DNA of 41,169 nt, taken from Apostichopus parvimensis. Taxonomy: Eukaryota > Echinodermata > Holothuroidea > Aspidochirotida > Stichopodidae. Shown piece after piece: positions 36,980-41,169 of the stretch. Within the stretch, counting starts at the first letter, position 1. Every line of letters starts with the position of its first letter. The position numbers were made by a program, and so were the translations under genes. Below the pieces are notes generated by a model. That model made no database searches, was not told the DNA's origin, and worked only from the letters and a program-made list of their open reading frames with translations. The stretch is from positions 1 through 41,169 of the forward strand of contig KN889142.1 of the NCBI GenBank assembly GCA_000934455.1. The letters run 5' to 3'.

Positions 36980-38589
36980 GGGGACTTGTCTTTCCTATAA
37001 GGTTTTTATAGCAATGATGTGAATGTCAAGGTAATGGGGTTACAAATTATGTGACTCATCTCTTAAACAGTTTCTTTTTTCTAACTCATGTAAATGGGGC
37101 AACCCAGCATTTACTTTTCAAAAGAAATATCACTCAATTTATTGGCCTTCGAAATCATCCAGAGAATGTACCCTGTATGATGTACAGAGGCTTCACTTAA
37201 AGTTGTCATTGAAGAATCATGAATGCAACGTTGTATTTTCATTATTACAAGAGGCTACTTTATAGCTTCTTAATGGCCATCAGTATTGTCCCCAAATATG
37301 CTAGAAATTTAGATTATGGTTACTCATGAGCACTCTACACATAGAACATCATCCAGTACAAACACTTCATAGTATATTTGAACATTCCTGAATGTCTGTG
37401 AACAAGTATAAGAATCAGCACCTCCCGGAAAGTACTTTGAAAAATTCTGGCAATTTTTTAGCGTGCTAATATTTGCGGCTAAAATATTGATGACCTTTGA
37501 TGATGCATTTTGCATTGGTTTGAAACTTTACCATGATCTGACCGAATCAAGATATGATGATAATACTCATCTGTACAAATCTTTGAGCAAGAGACATCTG
37601 GACATTATGCCATTGCCAGATCTGATTATAAAATTGATCATAGTATTCAAGTTCCCAATTTATTAAAATCCTGTCAATTTGACCAAAACCATCGATTTCC
37701 AAGGAAAAATTGAGTTTCAAAAGACTGAACAATGGTCAAATTTCAAATTGGAATGGAGAGGGCAGTGACCCTGAGAGTGGATGCAGTTCAAGAATGTTGC
37801 CAGTTGTTATAGGCTAGGTAGATAGGAGTGCAACCTGCACATATAAAAGACACGTACAGTAAGAGAGGAATGTAGTAAATAACACTTTTAAAGTGTGTGT
37901 ATGGTGAAAGATGTGAATGTTCTTATAGCATTTAGTTTTTTAATGGTAGATATATATGGCTTGTTCTCAACGTATGATCTCTCCATGGCAGGGTCAACAA
38001 CAAAAATTGAGTTTAATTGCATAAAATATCAAACATCACTCCCGCATGTTGTGTGTATTGAAAATTGAACAACCTTTCAAATTTCTTAAGCTTTCCCTTT
38101 TGCCACCACTCCCTCTCACCACCATCCCCTCCCACCACTACCACCATTACCGACACCTCCCCCCCCGCCCCCTGCCAGTACCTACAACATGGAAGGAAGA
38201 TGAATGACAAACAGACATAGCTCTCTAAACGCGGCAACAAGCACTGTTATAATTACGTTCGGCAACGTACAGTATAGCGTACACGTAATGTATCTTGGTT
38301 CTTGCACTTTTTTCCCCTTATCTTTTTATAAAGCCCAGCCTCCTATATTGTTTACCAATTTGTGAGCTATTTTACAGCTCCGTTGTTATTTTGTCGTGGG
38401 CTGTTTCCTGGTTTCCTAGCCAACCGCTGACTTTGTAAAGAAGGCTGTTAATTTGTTTGGGAGCAACATCTCACAGGAATATTGATTCCCCTAGTCTGTA
38501 TAAGAGTAATGTCGTTTCTTGACATGCCAATGTGACATCTTCCAATTCATTGTATGGTTCATGGACAATAAAAAACAGTTTTTTACGTA

Positions 38590-38650
38590 TTATATGTATA
38601 TATGTATATGTACATATACATATAGATATATGTGTGTGTATATATAATAC
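38590..38650. repeat. TATG/TATA-rich microsatellite
   Basis: Mixed TA, TG and ATAC repeats, self-complementary around GTACATATAC. Confidence 0.85.
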
Positions 38651-38810
38651 AGTACATGGATACTGGTTTTGATTTCAATTTTGTTTCTCTCATATATTCA
38701 TTTAAAAAATGTAAAACTATAGATGGATATGATATATCTTTAAATTTAAAGTAGCATAGAGAAGAAATTTTAGTATGCAATGGAACTGGAACTGTTTAAG
38801 TTATATACCT

Positions 38811-38903
38811 ACAAGTCCTACATACATACGTACATACCTACCTACGTAAGTACATACGTACGTACGTACATACTGTACATACATAAAGTACAGGCTAAAA
38901 AAA
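38811..38903. repeat. Degenerate (GTAC/CATA)n tetranucleotide repeat
   Basis: Runs of CATACATACG, CCTACCTACG and TACGTACGTACG. Strongly self-complementary. Confidence 0.9.
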
Positions 38904-39072
38904 GAGACCAATTTACACCTTAAATGTAAAGGAAGATACCTTTTGTCGTTTTTGTTTTATCTTTTCGAGTTGTAAAGATTGACTCGGTCTGATAATTTTG
39001 AATCACATGATAAACTAAGATGTGTTGATGTTAACTATCAAAACATTAGAAATCCATGAAATTATACACATC

Positions 39073-39231
39073 AATCCCCTCCCCCACTTATGACATACAT
39101 ATATTACACTTCATCCCCTCCCCCTCTTATAGCATACAAACATAAATTGCATGTTCTCCACTCCCCGACATACATACATTGCATTTAATCCCCTCCCCCT
39201 TTCATGACATACATACATTGCATTTTATCCT
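39073..39231. repeat. Diverged ~40-bp tandem repeat (CCCCTCCCCC...ACATACAT)
   Basis: Four units each carry ATCCCCTCCCCC-like and GACATACATACATTGCA-like halves. The third is degenerate. Farther right, scattered GTTATCC/ACATT words hint at older decayed copies. Confidence 0.75.
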
Positions 39232-40667
39232 GTGTAATACAGCCATTACATTGTCTGTTCTACCATAGTTACTGTACTGTAAATTAAACGTTATCCCATG
39301 TAACATAGAATGATCAGTATGTATACTGTAGGAGAGACCACATACATACATGTGTATGTTTGTTGAATAGAACAAGTAAGCTCTCGGCCAATGAAACTCA
39401 ATTTTTTAATATATTTCTATCTCCAAAAGGATGGAGGGTGATACCAATTTACCATTTCACCTATTTTGGGGGTATTTAGTGACTATGCTACCTGAACTTG
39501 ACGCAAACAACCAGTCATCTCCAACGTTGATCTTGTTAACTGTCCAAATGGAAAATAGGTCGTCCCAGATAACTATTAAAACTTTGCCCCGTGTTATCAC
39601 ATATATGTATCACATGCACACAATACTTTTTGTATGTTATTCCATGTGGAACAGGCAATACATTGCAGGTTTTCCCATGAAGTACAGACAGTAAGTAGTT
39701 TGTTATCCTATGTATACATAGATATACTAATGACAGTACATTACTACATGACGTTATCACACGTTACACAGATACTGTATTACATCAAAGCAAATATTTA
39801 ATTGTTATACCAGAATTGACTGTTTTGGACATATTTTGAAATGAGGAGATCTGAAGGTAATTTTCCAGTTGACAAACAGTTTGTGACTATAAGTTAATAT
39901 CTTTCCAGCCTTTATTAATATTTCTGCCGTGTTGTTTGTTACCCGCATATATCAATAGTTAACCGCATATATATCAAACTGCCCTTCTACAAACCAGAGC
40001 TGTATGTAGTGCAGATATATAAGAATGTACACATTATTACAAGTATATGAACAGAGTGCTAGCCAATAAATACTATTAAGAAACAAATATAATGTATGCT
40101 ATGTCCATCAATCCTCATGATCAGACCTTCAGTAATACAACGTTACTTATGTATATAAAATGATCCTTGTAAAGGTACACAACTCCTCAAGCACTACTAT
40201 AAGGTCACATGAATGCCTCATGGTGCAACATTCAATCGCCACATTCATTTTTTCTTTTCCCTTACTAACATTGTGCATAAAGTAATCACACAATCATACA
40301 TGACAAACCATTTTTCGCCAAAGTTTTGGCCCATTCACGGAAGTCAAGTGAAGGAAACAATCAACCAGAATAATCGCCCGACGTCCCGGCTTTTATTTAT
40401 ACGGTCAAAACCAAAACATAAATCAGACACTTGTGGTGGATGAATCGACTGACCATTTTGTTCATTTGTTACATTTGGTTATGCACAGTATATGCCGGCC
40501 ACCAGGGTTTAGGCAATTAATTAGTCATGCAAAATGCAATGAAGGACACGGATCTGGTTTTGCCCAAATAGTTCTGCAACTGGCTGAGAATTAGATATGA
40601 CATTAATGTAAACTTTCTTCTAAATTCAGATATATGCTAATTATGCTGTCCTGTACACATTTGCTTT

Positions 40668-40765
40668 AAAGTGTTGTTAGGCCTTGTGGCCTTGATTACA
40701 CTAGGTCTATCTTGAGTACAACTAGCCATTAGGCTATCTCAACCTACAGATCTGCTGCATATTCC
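40668..40765 (+). repeat. Diverged direct repeat, left copy, flanking foldback B
   Basis: AAAGTGTTGTTAGGCCTTGT at the start and ACTAGCCATTAGGCTATC further in correspond to the segment at 41007-41106, with indels. The two copies bracket the element B hairpin. Confidence 0.6.
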
Positions 40766-40857
40766 AAAACTTACCTTGTTTTGGGATATTTTCAATGTTC
40801 ACAAACTTAGCTTTCTCCCCATGAAGCAAGTTCACTCTTGCTCTAATATGTCCGCAA

Positions 40858-40937
40858 CATCTGGTAACCTTTTATACCGCCCTCTACAGGAGACCGGCCC
40901 ATTCTGGTAGAGGGTAGTGCAAAGAGGTCACCAGATG
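40858..40937. mobile_element. Foldback/MITE-like element B, core hairpin
   Basis: Arms of 30-31 bases (40858-40887 and 40907-40937) begin CATCTGGT, contain CCCTCTAC and are separated by a 19-base loop. The complementarity weakens but continues outside the core (CAAGTTCACTCT near 40827 against complement CAAGTGCACTCT near 40950-40965). It shares TGGTAACCTTT and CGCCCTCTA with element A at 29411-29440, so both are likely one family. Confidence 0.55.
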
Positions 40938-41006
40938 CTCGAGACACAGTACAGTGAGAGTGCACTTGTTGTGGGTAAACAGGTAAGTGAGAAAGTGAAG
41001 TAAATG

Positions 41007-41106
41007 AAAGTGTTGCTTAGCCTTTGTGCCATGATTACTACACTGGATCTAAATTGAGTACAGAACTACTAGCCAGTAGGTTATCCCTATGTGCATATCT
41101 GTTCCC
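41007..41106 (+). repeat. Diverged direct repeat, right copy, flanking foldback B
   Basis: AAAGTGTTGCTTAGCCTTTG at the start and CTAGCCAGTAGGTTATCC further in match the left copy at 40668-40765 in the same orientation. The copy is followed by a C-rich tract (41108-41132). Confidence 0.6.
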
Positions 41107-41169
41107 CGCTTCACCCCTCCCCCCTCCCCCCTGGTAGAACGCTGGAGAGCCCCAATGGTATAGGCTAGG

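Larger units (their letters stand above)
27030..41169 (-). other. Part of a very long upstream intron (>14.1 kb)
   Basis: No Gs alpha exon is found here although the preceding exon must lie upstream. I searched for the complement of the NEYQLIDCAQ, WEDEG and FRVDY blocks. The contents are two foldback elements, a CpG-rich patch (33185-33260), TA/CA/GTAC microsatellites, a C-rich 40-bp minisatellite (39073-39231) and several G-rich tracts. The remainder is AT-rich sequence with no recognised gene. An unrelated nested gene cannot be excluded, but no candidate stood out. Confidence 0.75.

Noticed and set aside
40784..40850. Possible upstream exon reading HGEKAKFVNIENIPKQ before a GTAAG-like donor
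   Set aside because: GEKAK resembles the vertebrate GEKATK block, but the rest does not match any Gs alpha and there is no good acceptor. The interval is also part of the foldback/repeat region.

Overview
The window is a low-gene-density, AT-rich, intron-dominated stretch of an animal genome. It has spliced GT-AG introns, microsatellites, minisatellites, foldback repeats and two runs of N. The only gene I can support is the 3' half of a Gs-type heterotrimeric G-protein alpha subunit gene (GNAS orthologue), on the minus strand. Seven coding exons (27029 down to 4498) join in frame to give about 217 C-terminal residues ending in the Gs-type RQYELL tail and a TGA stop. The protein looks like that of an invertebrate animal. 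The repeat landscape would fit a marine invertebrate, perhaps an echinoderm, but that lineage call is a guess.

Layout in gene order (right to left): 27030-41169 is the inside of one very long intron (over 14.1 kb), because the N-terminal exons (P-loop, most of the helical domain) lie beyond the right edge. Then come exon a (26975-27029), exon b with the cholera-toxin Arg (23742-23815), exon c with switch II and the catalytic Gln (20780-20838), exon d after switch II (13809-13929), exon e with NKQD (6637-6767), exon f (5417-5484) and the terminal exon g with TCAV and the stop (4498-4644). Below 4498 lie the 3' UTR, with a candidate AATAAA at 4193-4198, and about 4 kb of flank with no recognisable gene.

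The non-coding part holds most of the structure. It includes a 15-copy 37-39 bp minisatellite (8939-9485) beside a G4-capable tract, a polypurine block of about 485 bp (10868-11352), a direct duplication of about 0.7 kb on either side of a 50-N gap (24297-25735, possibly an assembly artefact), and an array of TGAATATTCATTTGCA-type units (26118-26240). There is also a hAT-like transposon end (about 26451-26568), two foldback elements sharing core motifs (29357-29554 and 40858-40937), a GATC-rich inverted-repeat region (21003-21422), a tRNA-like box B (13259-13269) and several clusters of TGACCT half-sites.

One open frame of 242 codons (21729-22457, minus) inside an intron is longer than chance would suggest, but I cannot recognise it. 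I did not find a new multi-gene system. The best candidates for follow-up are that intronic ORF, the duplicated segment around the gap and the foldback family.
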